Part shown: in pieces, positions 19,417 to 28,028 of the stretch
How the letters are laid out: each line of letters starts with the position of its first letter
How positions within the stretch are numbered: the stretch's first letter is position 1
Source: Agrobacterium salinitolerans
Lineage (GTDB): Bacteria > Pseudomonadota > Alphaproteobacteria > Rhizobiales > Rhizobiaceae
Assembly: GCF_002008225.1 (NCBI RefSeq)
Contig: NZ_MRDH01000023.1
Location: forward strand, 124,001 to 188,000
Direction: 5' to 3'
DNA: 64,000 bases
Notes under the pieces: generated by a model
Told to the model about the DNA's origin: nothing
Seen by the model: the letters and a program-made list of their open reading frames with translations, nothing else
Databases searched by the model: none
Translations under genes and position numbers: made by a program

Positions 19417-20192
19417 ACGAAGCCCTTCTGCGCGTCGACGGATTGTCGAAAACCTATCGCACCGGCGCAAGAACAGTGGCGGCGCTTGCCGACATCTCTT
19501 TTTCGCTTCAGCCCGGCGAGACCCTGGGACTTGCCGGTCCCTCCGGCTGCGGGAAATCGACGCTGGCGCGCATTCTGATGCGGTTGATCCCGCCCGACGG
19601 AGGCACGATCCATTTCAAAGGCCGTGACTGGCTGGCGCTTGACGGAGGCAAGCTTCGTGCCGCCCGCCGGCATATGCAGATGGTGTTTCAGGACACGCAT
19701 GGCGCCTTCAATCCGCGCGCCAGCGTCGAGGATGCCATCGGTGAACCGCTGCGCATCCATCGTATGGTGAAAAGACGCGACCGCGCGGCGGAAATACACC
19801 GTCTTCTCGAGCGCGTGGGCCTGCCCGCCAGCTATGCCGGCCGCTCGGTCTTCGAGCTTTCCGGCGGCCAGAGACAGCGTGTCGCGATTGCACGGGCTAT
19901 TGCGCTCGAACCGTCGCTTCTCATTCTGGACGAGGCCGTCTCCGCGCTCGATGTTTCGGTTCGCCGGCAAATCCTCGAACTGCTGGTGGAAATACAGCGG
20001 GAGACGGCCGTTTCCTGTATTTTCGTCTCCCATGATCTCGCGGTTATCCGCGCCGTCTGCCACCGCGTCGCCATCATGGAAGCGGGACAGATCGTTGAAA
20101 TCGGCAGGACGGGAAATATCGTTTCGGCGCCGCAATCCTCGACCGCCAGAACCCTGATCGACGCCGCACCGCGCCTGACCATTGCCACGTAA
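19413..20192 (+). CDS. ABC transporter ATPase, DppF type
   Basis: 259 residues. Walker A GPSGCGKST, Q-loop 'MVFQDTHGAFNPR', which is typical of the DppF side, signature 'LSGGQRQRVAIARAIA', Walker B 'LLILDEAVSALD' and H-loop 'FVSHDLAV' are intact. With the preceding ATPase it would form the heterodimeric motor of the family 5 importer. The aminotransferase gene follows after 9 bases with its own AAGGA ribosome site, so all six genes read as one operon. Confidence 0.92.
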   Translation: MNEALLRVDGLSKTYRTGARTVAALADISFSLQPGETLGLAGPSGCGKSTLARILMRLIPPDGGTIHFKGRDWLALDGGKLRAARRHMQMVFQDTHGAFNPRASVEDAIGEPLRIHRMVKRRDRAAEIHRLLERVGLPASYAGRSVFELSGGQRQRVAIARAIALEPSLLILDEAVSALDVSVRRQILELLVEIQRETAVSCIFVSHDLAVIRAVCHRVAIMEAGQIVEIGRTGNIVSAPQSSTARTLIDAAPRLTIAT

Positions 20193-20201
20193 GGAAAAGA
20201 C

Positions 20202-21329
20202 ATGCCCGTTCCCGATTATGCATTGCTGCTTGACCCACCCGCTTTTCCCGCGGAGCGTTACGCCATTCTGGCTGATCGACTGGCAGCCTTGATGGGCACG
20301 GGCAACGACGTCCTTCTCATACAGGCGGAAGCCGTGCTGGCACTCGAGGCGGCGGCGACGAGCCTTGCCCGACCGGGTCTTAGAGCGCTCAACATCGTCA
20401 CCAGCCCCTATGGCGCATGGTTCGGCGGCTGGCTCAATAGAGGCGGCGCGACGGTGCGCAACCTGACGGCCAGTCCCGCAAAGCCGGTCACGCTGGAGGA
20501 GGTGGAGCGGGCGTTGAACGAGGGCCCGGACTTCGATCTTCTCGCCATCGTCCATGCGGAATCGGCAAGCGGCATTCTCAACCCCCTGCCCGCCATTGCC
20601 GCGCTCGCTCGGCAAAGGGGTATCGTGACCCTTGTCGACGCCGTGGCGTCCATCGGCGGCCATACCTTCGAGGTCGACCGGCTGGGCATCGATATCGCCG
20701 TCATCGGCCCGCAAAAGGCGCTGGCAGGCCCGGCCGGGGTTTCCGCCATTTCCATCAGTGAAAGGGCGTGGGATCTATTTTCGCATGGTAGGGCGCTGGA
20801 AAACTCCATGCTCTCGCTTCTGGACCAGAAAAAACTCTGGCTCGATGCCGGCCGCGGCGCGCTGCCCGGAACGCCCGCTCCGCTGGAATTCTACGCGCTG
20901 GAGGCCGCCCTCGACAGGATAGAGGCCGAAGGTCTGACTTCCGCCAACGAACGCCACGAAAGAGCGGCGGCGGCCACCCGGAGCGGCATCAGGGCGCTCG
21001 GTATCCTGACCTGGGTGGAGGAGGCGCACGCCTCCGCCCTCGTTTCCACGGCGATCCTGCCGGATACCCTGGAAGCCGGAGATTTTCTCGCGGCTGCATC
21101 CAAAAAACAGGGCGCAGATCTTTCTTACGGTGTCGGCCCCGGCGCTGAACGACTGATAAGGCTCAATCACACCGGTCGGCGGGCGCATCCGGAGGCTGTG
21201 AAAGCCAATATCGCGGCCTTCGCCAGCGCCCTGAAAAGCCTCGGCCATGCCGCAGATACCGATTCCGCGCTGGAAGCGGCCGAAAAAACCTATTTTGACT
21301 CTCCTGCGAACAGCGTTCAACGCCCCTGA
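20202..21329 (+). CDS. Class V PLP aminotransferase
   Basis: 375 residues of the alanine-glyoxylate/serine-glyoxylate/PucG fold. The PLP-binding aspartate lies in 'VTLVDAVASIGG' and the Schiff-base lysine in 'IGPQKALAGPAGVS' near residue 171. Substrate-carboxylate binding is suggested by a late arginine in 'GAERLIRLNHTGRR'. It is last in the ABC operon, so it probably processes the imported compound, which would then carry an amino group or be converted with glyoxylate. (S)-ureidoglycine-glyoxylate aminotransferase belongs to this family, but so do enzymes for serine and other amines. The specific reaction is not decidable here. Confidence 0.82.
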   Translation: MPVPDYALLLDPPAFPAERYAILADRLAALMGTGNDVLLIQAEAVLALEAAATSLARPGLRALNIVTSPYGAWFGGWLNRGGATVRNLTASPAKPVTLEEVERALNEGPDFDLLAIVHAESASGILNPLPAIAALARQRGIVTLVDAVASIGGHTFEVDRLGIDIAVIGPQKALAGPAGVSAISISERAWDLFSHGRALENSMLSLLDQKKLWLDAGRGALPGTPAPLEFYALEAALDRIEAEGLTSANERHERAAAATRSGIRALGILTWVEEAHASALVSTAILPDTLEAGDFLAAASKKQGADLSYGVGPGAERLIRLNHTGRRAHPEAVKANIAAFASALKSLGHAADTDSALEAAEKTYFDSPANSVQRP

Positions 21330-21445
21330 TAAACGTTCATTGCGCCGAATCCTGCGGCGTTGAAATGTCAGTCACGGCATTGTCGTTAAAAATGGTAGAC
21401 AAATTCCCCGGCCAATCTTGACGAAATCATGGCAACGCGCGAAAC

Positions 21446-21461
21446 TTAACACACTGTTAAC
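21446..21461. promoter_or_regulatory. CtrA box (TTAA-N7-TTAAC) upstream of the 62-residue gene
   Basis: TTAACACACTGTTAAC fits the CtrA consensus exactly and differs by one base from the site at 8592-8607. It ends 23 bases before the preferred ATG at 21485. A GAATC CcrM methylation site lies about 95 bases further upstream (21347-21351). The site suggests cell-cycle control of the small downstream gene. Confidence 0.7.
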
Positions 21462-21484
21462 TCGCGTGAAGAAGGGAAATGGCC

Positions 21485-21673
21485 ATGGTAGCAGGTTTCA
21501 ACATGCTCTCCTTTGACCTCTTTGGCATCGGCCGAAGGATGCCCGTCGTCAAGGAACGGATGGAGACCGAGTTTCAGGACAAAACGCCGCGCAGACCCGA
21601 CGACGAGTCGCACGATGACGACCGCGATCAGGAATATGAACTGTTCTTCTGGTCGCTTTACCCGGTGATCTGA
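21485..21673 (+). CDS. Small acidic protein of unknown function
   Basis: 62 residues from the ATG at 21485, which has AAGAAGGGA ending 7 bases upstream; an ATG at 21479 is too close to that site. I do not recognise the family. The N-terminal third is hydrophobic (VAGFNMLSFDLFGIG) but too short to be a clear membrane helix. The middle is strongly charged with a 'DDESHDDDRDQEYE' acid run, and the C-terminus is aromatic (LFFWSLYPV). The gene is monocistronic, stands between two operons and sits directly behind a CtrA box, which argues that it is real and cell-cycle controlled. Confidence 0.65.
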   Translation: MVAGFNMLSFDLFGIGRRMPVVKERMETEFQDKTPRRPDDESHDDDRDQEYELFFWSLYPVI

Positions 21674-21805
21674 TGCCTGCCTGGCAAGCTTTTAAACCAT
21701 CGGCAAAATAGGTTTTCCGTTGCCTCATCGCTACGGGGCGCGTGGGCTACTGCGCCAGACAAGCGCCGTAACCTCGATATTTTCAGTTTACCGTCAAACC
21801 AAACG

Positions 21806-21836
21806 AAAAGCGGCCCCGGGAAAACCTCGAGGCCGC
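21806..21836 (-). terminator. Intrinsic terminator of the dehydratase gene
   Basis: On the minus strand a GCGGCCTCG-type arm pairs with an arm ending GGGGCCGC and is followed by TTTTCG. It begins about 20 bases after the stop of the IlvD/Edd gene. One internal mismatch and one wobble pair are present. Confidence 0.6.
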
Positions 21837-21855
21837 GCAAATCCGACGATGGATG

Positions 21856-23667
21856 TTAATGGTTGTCGCGCGGCAGGCCCTTGGTCTGGGCAATGCGCTG
21901 GTACTTCACGGCCGGTTCCAGAACCGCGCCGGTTTCCATCTGGCTGACGATACCGCGCTGGATTTCCTGCCATGGCGTCTGGTGGTCGGGGAACTTGTAA
22001 CCGCCCTCGGCGGAAAGCGCCTCGTAACGCTTGGCCAGTTCTTCGCCAGAAATCAGGATATCCGCCTTGCCGCGGCCCACATCGATGCGGACGCGGTCAC
22101 CCGTCTGCAACACAGCCAGACCGCCGCCGGCCGCTGCTTCCGGGGAAGCGTTGAGGATGGACGGGCTGCCCGACGTGCCGGACTGACGGCCGTCACCGAT
22201 GCAGGGCAGCGAATTGACGCCTTCTTTGAGAAGATAATCCGGTGCGCGCATGTTCACCACTTCCGCCGCACCCGGGTAACCGATGGGACCGGCGCCGCGC
22301 ATGAAGAGGATGGTATTGGCGTCGATCTTCAGCGACGGATCGTCGATGCGGTGATGGTAGTCCTCCGGACCGTCGAACACCACGGCACGGCCTTCGAAGG
22401 CTTCCGGATCGTTCGGGTTGGAGAGGTAACGGTTGCGGAACTCTTCCGAGATCACGCTCGTCTTCATGATGGCGGAGGAGAACAGGTTGCCCCGCAGAAC
22501 GCGGAAGCCAGCGCGCTCCTTGAGCGGCTGCTCATAGGGGCGGATGACCTTCTCGTCTTCGATGATCGCGCCACGGCAATTGTCGCCGATAGTCTTGCCG
22601 TTGACCGTCATGGCGTCTTCCATGATCAGTCCCTGGGTCATCAGCTGGTTGACGACGGCGGGAACGCCACCCGCATGGTAATAATCCTCGCCCAGATATT
22701 CGCCGGCCGGCTGCAGGTTGACGAGCAGCGGCACGTCTTCGCCATAGGTCTGCCAGTCATCCACCGTCAGCTCGACGCCGACGTGGCGCGCAAGGCCGTT
22801 CAGGTGGATCGGCGCGTTGGTGGAGCCGCCGATGGCCGAGTTGACGCGGATGGCGTTGATGAAGGCGTCTTTGGTCATGATATCGGAAGGCTTCAGGTCT
22901 TCCTTCACCATTTCGACGATGCGCAGGCCGGTAAGATAGGAGACTTCCTGACGGTCACGGTAAGGCGCCGGAATGGCGGCGGAGCCCGGAAGCTGCATGC
23001 CCAGCGCTTCGGCAAGCGAGTTCATGGTCGTTGCCGTGCCCATGGTGTTGCAATAACCGGTGGAGGGAGCCGACGAGGCGACGAGCTTGACGAAGCCCTG
23101 GTAATCGATCTCACCCTTCGCCAGCAGTTCGCGCGCCTTCCAGACGATGGTGCCGGAACCGGTGCGTTCGCCCCGGAACCAGCCGTTCAGCATGGGGCCG
23201 ACGGAAAGGGCGATGGCCGGAATGTTGACGGTGGCCGCCGCCATGAGACAGGCAGGCGTGGTCTTGTCGCAGCCGATGGTCAGGACGACGCCGTCGAGCG
23301 GATAACCGTAAAGCACTTCCACGAGGCCGAGATAAGCGAGGTTGCGGTCAAGACCGGCGGTTGGGCGCTTACCGGTTTCCTGAATCGGATGCACGGGAAA
23401 TTCAATCGCGATGCCGCCGGCTTCACGGATACCTTCACGCAGGCGGTTTGCCAGCTCCAGGTGGTGGCGGTTGCAGGGGGAAAGGTCAGAGCCCGTCTGC
23501 GCGATACCGATGATCGGGCGATCGGACTGCAGTTCGGCCTGGCTGAGACCGAAGTTCATGTAGCGCTCGAGATAAAGCGCCGTCATGTCCGCATTCGCGG
23601 GATTGTCAAACCACGCGCGCGAACGCAGCTTGCCCTGAGTTGCAGGAAGATTATCAGATGTCGTCAT
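21856..23667 (-). CDS. IlvD/Edd-family sugar-acid dehydratase (probable aldonate dehydratase)
   Basis: 603 residues. Iron-sulfur cluster cysteines are placed as in the family: 'DLSPCNRH', '[14 protein letters not shown]' and '[14 protein letters not shown]', with '[19 protein letters not shown]' and the C-terminal '[17 protein letters not shown]'. The 'GSPSILN' end and the length resemble pentonate dehydratases such as L-arabinonate or D-xylonate dehydratase more than branched-chain IlvD. It is divergent from an aldofuranose importer, so dehydration of L-arabinonate, D-fuconate or galactonate to a 2-keto-3-deoxy acid is likely. The ATG at 23667 has GGAG 9 bases upstream. Confidence 0.85.
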   Translation of the reverse strand: MTTSDNLPATQGKLRSRAWFDNPANADMTALYLERYMNFGLSQAELQSDRPIIGIAQTGSDLSPCNRHHLELANRLREGIREAGGIAIEFPVHPIQETGKRPTAGLDRNLAYLGLVEVLYGYPLDGVVLTIGCDKTTPACLMAAATVNIPAIALSVGPMLNGWFRGERTGSGTIVWKARELLAKGEIDYQGFVKLVASSAPSTGYCNTMGTATTMNSLAEALGMQLPGSAAIPAPYRDRQEVSYLTGLRIVEMVKEDLKPSDIMTKDAFINAIRVNSAIGGSTNAPIHLNGLARHVGVELTVDDWQTYGEDVPLLVNLQPAGEYLGEDYYHAGGVPAVVNQLMTQGLIMEDAMTVNGKTIGDNCRGAIIEDEKVIRPYEQPLKERAGFRVLRGNLFSSAIMKTSVISEEFRNRYLSNPNDPEAFEGRAVVFDGPEDYHHRIDDPSLKIDANTILFMRGAGPIGYPGAAEVVNMRAPDYLLKEGVNSLPCIGDGRQSGTSGSPSILNASPEAAAGGGLAVLQTGDRVRIDVGRGKADILISGEELAKRYEALSAEGGYKFPDHQTPWQEIQRGIVSQMETGAVLEPAVKYQRIAQTKGLPRDNH

Positions 23668-24191
23668 GATGCGGGTCTCCAGCCGGAAGTGGCCAACGGT
23701 AAAATATTACGAAATGCGACAAGCTTATGTTGCGCACAAGGAAAATGGAATCAGCGTTTCGGAGATCACGCATAACCGACAGAGTGAGCCCAGACGAGTG
23801 GCATCGAGCTGCACTTCGGCTTTAACCGAATATTTTTCGGCATTTACGCCCATCGCGGGATTACGCAACGGAATCTCCCTCCCTCTTTTGCCGACTAAAT
23901 TTCGTCCCGGGGGCGCGAAAGTTCCGGCAAAAATCGTTTTCTTATTTGTATTACTATTAGATAAAATCATATGCTGTCAAGCGCGGCGACACCAGAAGGC
24001 GCGGCAGACAAGATCGTTCGAAACGATAAACTCGAATTATACATCTAATTGATATTAAAAGTTAAATGCTAAAATTTGCAAATGAATATCGTGCCCGAAA
24101 ATTCAATTATTCGAAAATGCCTCTTTTCAAGAGTATTACTATATGCTCATAGTGTTGGCGTCACGCTGACATCATCTCTGGGAGGATTAAG
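23668..24191. other. AT-rich divergent regulatory region
   Basis: About 520 bases between the dehydratase and ytfQ genes, clearly more AT-rich than the surroundings. GTATTACTAT occurs twice (23948-23957 and 24133-24142), each time followed shortly by ATATGC. These direct repeats could be half-sites for the FadR-type regulator encoded at the end of the transporter operon. No supported coding frame is present; a 128-codon open frame here has no protein-like features. Confidence 0.45.
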
Positions 24192-25151
24192 ATGAGAAAA
24201 GCTCTCGCGACAGTTACTGTCGCCGTTTCGCTGTGCCTTGCATCAAGTGTTTCCGCACAATCGCTGACCGTCGGCTTCTCGCAGATCGGTTCGGAATCCG
24301 GCTGGCGCGCGGCTGAAACCACCGTCACCAAGCAGCAGGCGGAGAAGCGCGGCGTCACGCTGAAGTTCGCCGACGCGCAGCAGAAGCAGGAAAACCAGAT
24401 CAAGGCCGTTCGCGGCTTCATTGCGCAGGGCGTCGATGCGATCCTGATTGCACCCGTCGTCGCAACGGGCTGGGACGCCGTGCTAAAGGAAGCCAAGGAA
24501 GAAAAAATCCCTGTCATCCTGCTCGACCGCCAGATAGAGGCTCCTGACGATCTTTACCTGACGGCCGTAACCTCCGATCAGGTTCACGAAGGCAAGGTTG
24601 CCGGCGACTGGCTGGTCAAGGACGTCGGCTCCAAGGATTGCAAGGTTGTGGAATTGCAGGGCACGACCGGCTCTTCGCCCGCCATCAACCGCAAGAAGGG
24701 TTTCGAAGAGGCCATCGCTTCCCACGCCAACATCAAGATCGTGCGCTCGCAGACGGGTGACTTCACCCGCACAAAGGGCAAGGAAGTGATGGAGAGCTTC
24801 ATCAAGGCGGAAGGCGGCGGCAAGGACATCTGCGCTGTCTACGCCCACAATGACGACATGGCCGTTGGGGCAATCCAGGCGATCAAGGAAGCCGGCCTGA
24901 AACCTGGAACCGACATCAAGATCGTTTCCATCGACGCGGTGCCTGACATCTTCAAGGCCATGGCGGCCGGAGAAGCCAACGCCACCGTCGAACTCACGCC
25001 TGACATGGCGGGACCCGCTTTCGACGCCCTTGAAGCCTATCTGAAGGACAAGAAGGAGCCGCCGAAGTGGATTCAGACCGAATCCAAGCTCTACACGGCG
25101 TCCGATGACCCGATGAAGGTCTACGAGGCAAAGAAGGATCTGGGCTACTAA
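24192..25151 (+). CDS. ytfQ: Aldofuranose ABC transporter binding protein YtfQ
   Basis: 319 residues with a standard Sec signal ending 'SSVSAQS'. The mature start 'LTVGFSQIGSESGWRAAET' and 'DAQQKQENQIKAVRGFIAQGVDAI' match E. coli YtfQ very closely as I recall it; YtfQ binds galactofuranose and also L-arabinofuranose. It is a periplasmic binding protein 1-fold (ribose-type) protein. Inducer import for the divergent aldonate dehydratase is the obvious role. It is followed by a strong hairpin, so its message is probably more abundant than that of the transporter genes. The ATG has GGAGG 7 bases upstream. Confidence 0.92.
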   Translation: MRKALATVTVAVSLCLASSVSAQSLTVGFSQIGSESGWRAAETTVTKQQAEKRGVTLKFADAQQKQENQIKAVRGFIAQGVDAILIAPVVATGWDAVLKEAKEEKIPVILLDRQIEAPDDLYLTAVTSDQVHEGKVAGDWLVKDVGSKDCKVVELQGTTGSSPAINRKKGFEEAIASHANIKIVRSQTGDFTRTKGKEVMESFIKAEGGGKDICAVYAHNDDMAVGAIQAIKEAGLKPGTDIKIVSIDAVPDIFKAMAAGEANATVELTPDMAGPAFDALEAYLKDKKEPPKWIQTESKLYTASDDPMKVYEAKKDLGY

Positions 25152-25165
25152 GCCATTTCTTCTGG

Positions 25166-25195
25166 GAAACGGCGCAGGAGCTGCGCCGTTTCTTT
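25166..25195 (+). terminator. Strong hairpin after ytfQ, partial terminator
   Basis: GAAACGGCGCAG and CTGCGCCGTTTC form a perfect 12-base stem with a GAG loop (25166-25192), followed by TTTCGG. The T-tract is short, so read-through into ytfR is likely. This is the usual way a binding protein is made in excess of its permease. Confidence 0.75.
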
Positions 25196-25264
25196 CGGTT
25201 GTGAAACGACGGGCGAAAATCCGATACTGAATGATTTCATGGAGCGAGCGGGTGTGGCCTGCTT

Positions 25265-25383
25265 CTTCTCCCCGCCGGGGAGAAGGTCGCGGCAGCGGGA
25301 TGAGGGGGCAAGCTCTCCGAAATCCGGTAATGTTTCCCCCTCATCCGACCCTTCGGGCCACCTTCTCCCCGGCGGGGAGAAGA
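25265..25383. repeat. Palindromic intergenic repeat with CTTCTCCCCGCCGGGGAGAAG ends
   Basis: About 120 bases flanked by two copies of a TTCTCCCC-GCCGG-GGGAGAA palindrome. Internal inverted segments GGATGAGGGGG and CCCCCTCATCC pair across the centre, so the whole unit can fold into a long cruciform. It lies inside the ytf operon, between ytfQ and the ATPase. The same end palindrome occurs at 38601-38625. I recall such units as dispersed repeats in Agrobacterium and related genomes. Confidence 0.7.
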
Positions 25384-25461
25384 AACGAGCGGCCACCGCT
25401 CGCTTTATGTGATCATTCTGCGCCCTCGTGGCGAGACCCATTGCAATACGGAAACTGCTCT

Positions 25462-26985
25462 ATGTCCGAAACGGCACCACTTCTGGAAGCACGCGCCATC
25501 GGCAAATCCTTTCTCGGGATAACAGCGCTTGATAGCGTTGATTTTTCGCTCGGACGCGGTGAAATCCATGCGCTTCTCGGCGAAAACGGCGCGGGCAAAT
25601 CGACGCTCATCAAAATCCTGACCGGCGTTTATCACCGCGACAGCGGCTCGATCTTTCTGGAGGGCGCAGAAATTGCGCCCGCCAATGTCGGCGAGGCGCA
25701 GGCGCTCGGCATCGGCACCGTTTACCAGGAAGTGAACCTTCTCGAAAACCTGACGGTTGCGGAAAATCTCTTTCTTGGCCGCCAGCCCCACCGCTTCGGC
25801 ATGATCGACCGCGCCTCAATGCAGAAGCAATCACAGGCGCTGCTGACGCAATATGGTCTTTCCATCGACGTCAACGCCCTGCTCTCCAGCTATTCCGTCG
25901 CCATCCGCCAGATCATTGCTATCGCCCGCGCCGTCGATCTTTCCGGCAAGGTGCTGGTGCTGGACGAGCCGACTGCCAGCCTCGACGCCCACGAGGTCGG
26001 AATGCTGTTCGGGGTGCTGAGAAACCTGCGCGCGCGCGGCATCGGCATCATCATCATCACCCATTTCCTCAATCAGGTCTATGATATTGCCGACCGCGTC
26101 ACGGTTCTGCGCAATGGTCGCCTCGTCGGCACGCGCGATATCGGCAGTCTGCCGCGATCCGAACTCATTGCGATGATGCTGGGTCGCGAAATGCAGCACA
26201 TCACCCAGGAACATCAGGCGGCGGACGATACCGTTATCGAGGGTGAACCCCCGATCCGTTTCGAAGGTTACGGCAAACGCGGCAGCATCGCCCCTTTCGA
26301 TCTCGGCATCCGCCCAGGCGAGATCGTTGGCGTCGCCGGTCTCCTTGGCTCCGGCCGAACGGAAACCGCGTTTCTGCTGTTCGGTATTGATCGTCCCGAT
26401 ACCGGCAACGCGACGATAGACGGAAAACCGGTGACGATTTCGTCGCCCGAGGCCGCGATAGCGGCCGGATTCGGCTTCTGTCCGGAAGAACGAAAGACAG
26501 ACGGCATCATCGGCGACTTTTCCGTCACCGATAATATTGCGCTGGCGCTGCAGGCCCGGCAGGGCTGGGCACGGCCGCTCTCCCGCCGGCAAAAAGCGGA
26601 ACTTGCCGAAAGCTTCATCAAATCGCTCGATATCCGTCCGGCCGACCCCGAACGGCCGATCAAATTCCTGTCCGGCGGCAATCAGCAGAAGGCCATTCTG
26701 GCGCGCTGGCTCGCCACCCATCCCCGGCTTCTGATCCTCGATGAGCCGACACGCGGCATCGATATCGGTGCGCATGCGGAAATCCTGAAAATGATCGAAA
26801 AACTCTGCAGCGAGGGCATGTCGCTCGTCGTCATCTCCTCCGAACTGGAAGAACTGACCGCCGTCGCCCATCGTGTCGTCGTATTGTCCGACCGCCGCCA
26901 TGTCAGCGAATTGAAGGGCGGCGAATTGACCGCCGACAACATCATGCGAGCGATTGCCGATGCGGCGAAAACGGAGGCGGCATGA
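25462..26985 (+). CDS. ytfR: Sugar ABC transporter ATPase YtfR (double ATPase)
   Basis: 507 residues from the ATG at 25462. The open frame extends upstream through the palindromic repeat, but homology begins at 'LLEARAIGKSF'. Two ABC domains are fused, as in RbsA and YtfR. The first has Walker A GENGAGKST and 'LVLDEPTASLD'; the second keeps 'LSGGNQQKAILARWL' and 'LILDEPTRGID' but has the usual degenerate Walker A 'GLLGSGRTE'. It energises sugar import with the two permeases that follow, overlapping the first by ATGA. Confidence 0.93.
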   Translation: MSETAPLLEARAIGKSFLGITALDSVDFSLGRGEIHALLGENGAGKSTLIKILTGVYHRDSGSIFLEGAEIAPANVGEAQALGIGTVYQEVNLLENLTVAENLFLGRQPHRFGMIDRASMQKQSQALLTQYGLSIDVNALLSSYSVAIRQIIAIARAVDLSGKVLVLDEPTASLDAHEVGMLFGVLRNLRARGIGIIIITHFLNQVYDIADRVTVLRNGRLVGTRDIGSLPRSELIAMMLGREMQHITQEHQAADDTVIEGEPPIRFEGYGKRGSIAPFDLGIRPGEIVGVAGLLGSGRTETAFLLFGIDRPDTGNATIDGKPVTISSPEAAIAAGFGFCPEERKTDGIIGDFSVTDNIALALQARQGWARPLSRRQKAELAESFIKSLDIRPADPERPIKFLSGGNQQKAILARWLATHPRLLILDEPTRGIDIGAHAEILKMIEKLCSEGMSLVVISSELEELTAVAHRVVVLSDRRHVSELKGGELTADNIMRAIADAAKTEAA

Positions 26986-28028
26986 TGGCAGCAATGACAC
27001 GACGCTTCAAACGACTTGCTCCGCAGCTTGCCGCGCTCTTCATCATTCTGGCAGCGATTACAATCATTTCTCCGGGTTTCCTGCATGTTTCGTTCCAGAA
27101 CGGCCGACTCTATGGCAGTCTGGTGGATATTCTCGTGCGCGCCGCTCCCGTGGCTCTGCTGACCATCGGCATGACGTTGGTCATAGCCACCAAGGGCATC
27201 GATCTTTCCATCGGCGCGGTCATCGCCATCTGCGGCGCGGTTGCGGCCACGCTGATCAGCAATGGCCATTCCATTCCCTCGGTCATCGTCATCTCACTTG
27301 CGGTGGGCATTGCCTGCGGCCTGTGGAACGGCGTGCTGGTCGCCCTTCTTGACATTCAGCCGATTATTGCCACCCTGATCCTGATGGTGGCGGGACGCGG
27401 CATCGCCCAGCTCATCACCGAAGGCGTCATTCTCACCTTCAACAATGACAGCTTCGCCGCCATCGGCTCCGGCTCGTTCGCAGGCATCCCGCTGCCCGTC
27501 ATCGTCTGGGTGGCGGCGGCGCTGTTGATCGGCCTTCTGGTGCGCAAGAGCGCGCTTGGTTTCCTGATCGAGGCGACCGGCATCAATCGCCGCGCCGCAG
27601 CTCTTGCCGGAGTTCAGGCGCGCTTCCTCTTGTTCTTCGTCTATGCCGTATCCGGCCTCTGCGCGGCCATCGCCGGCATGATCGTGACCGCAGATATTCG
27701 CGGCGCGGATGCCAACAATGCCGGCCTGTGGCTGGAGCTGGACGCCATATTGGCGGTGGTCATCGGCGGCGGCTCTCTGAATGGCGGGCGCTTCTCCATT
27801 ACCGCCTCGTTGATCGGCGCCCTCATCATCCAGACCATCAATACCGGCATCCTCGTCTCGGGCTTTCCGCCGGAATTCAACCTCATCATCAAGGCCGGCA
27901 TCATCATGGTCGTGCTGACGCTGCAATCGCCGGCAATCATCACGGTACTGGGCTTCGTCAGACCACCCAAGCCAAACGCTAAACCGGCCGCCGCCGATGG
28001 CATGACCAAGGAAGGAACCGTGCGATGA
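26982..28028 (+). CDS. ytfT: Sugar ABC permease YtfT type
   Basis: 348 residues with about eight to ten hydrophobic helices of the ribose/xylose permease family (BPD_transp_2). Family segments visible include 'GMTLVIATKGIDLSIGAVIAICGAVAA', 'GVLVALLDIQPIIATLILMVAGRGIAQ' and 'IGGGSLNGGRFSITASLIGALI'. It overlaps the ATPase gene and the second permease gene by 4 bases each, so the subunits are translationally coupled. It forms one half of the membrane channel. Confidence 0.9.
   Translation: MMAAMTRRFKRLAPQLAALFIILAAITIISPGFLHVSFQNGRLYGSLVDILVRAAPVALLTIGMTLVIATKGIDLSIGAVIAICGAVAATLISNGHSIPSVIVISLAVGIACGLWNGVLVALLDIQPIIATLILMVAGRGIAQLITEGVILTFNNDSFAAIGSGSFAGIPLPVIVWVAAALLIGLLVRKSALGFLIEATGINRRAAALAGVQARFLLFFVYAVSGLCAAIAGMIVTADIRGADANNAGLWLELDAILAVVIGGGSLNGGRFSITASLIGALIIQTINTGILVSGFPPEFNLIIKAGIIMVVLTLQSPAIITVLGFVRPPKPNAKPAAADGMTKEGTVR

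Noticed and set aside
19368-20714. 448-codon minus-strand frame opposite the DppF-type ATPase and aminotransferase genes
   Set aside because: Antisense to genes with intact catalytic motifs; no recognisable domain of its own.
21338-21358. GCGCCG-AATCCTG-CGGCGT hairpin after the aminotransferase gene
   Set aside because: Only about six pairs and no T-tract; not strong enough to call a terminator.
21853-23775. 640-codon open frame opposite the IlvD/Edd gene
   Set aside because: Exact shadow of a well-supported dehydratase; composition is non-protein-like.
23666-24052. 128-codon frame in the dehydratase/ytfQ intergenic region
   Set aside because: Lies in AT-rich regulatory DNA, lacks a ribosome site and has irregular, low-complexity content.
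25231-25461. N-terminal extension of the ytfR frame through the palindromic repeat
   Set aside because: The extra 77 codons are repeat-derived; family homology and a ribosome site place the start at 25462.
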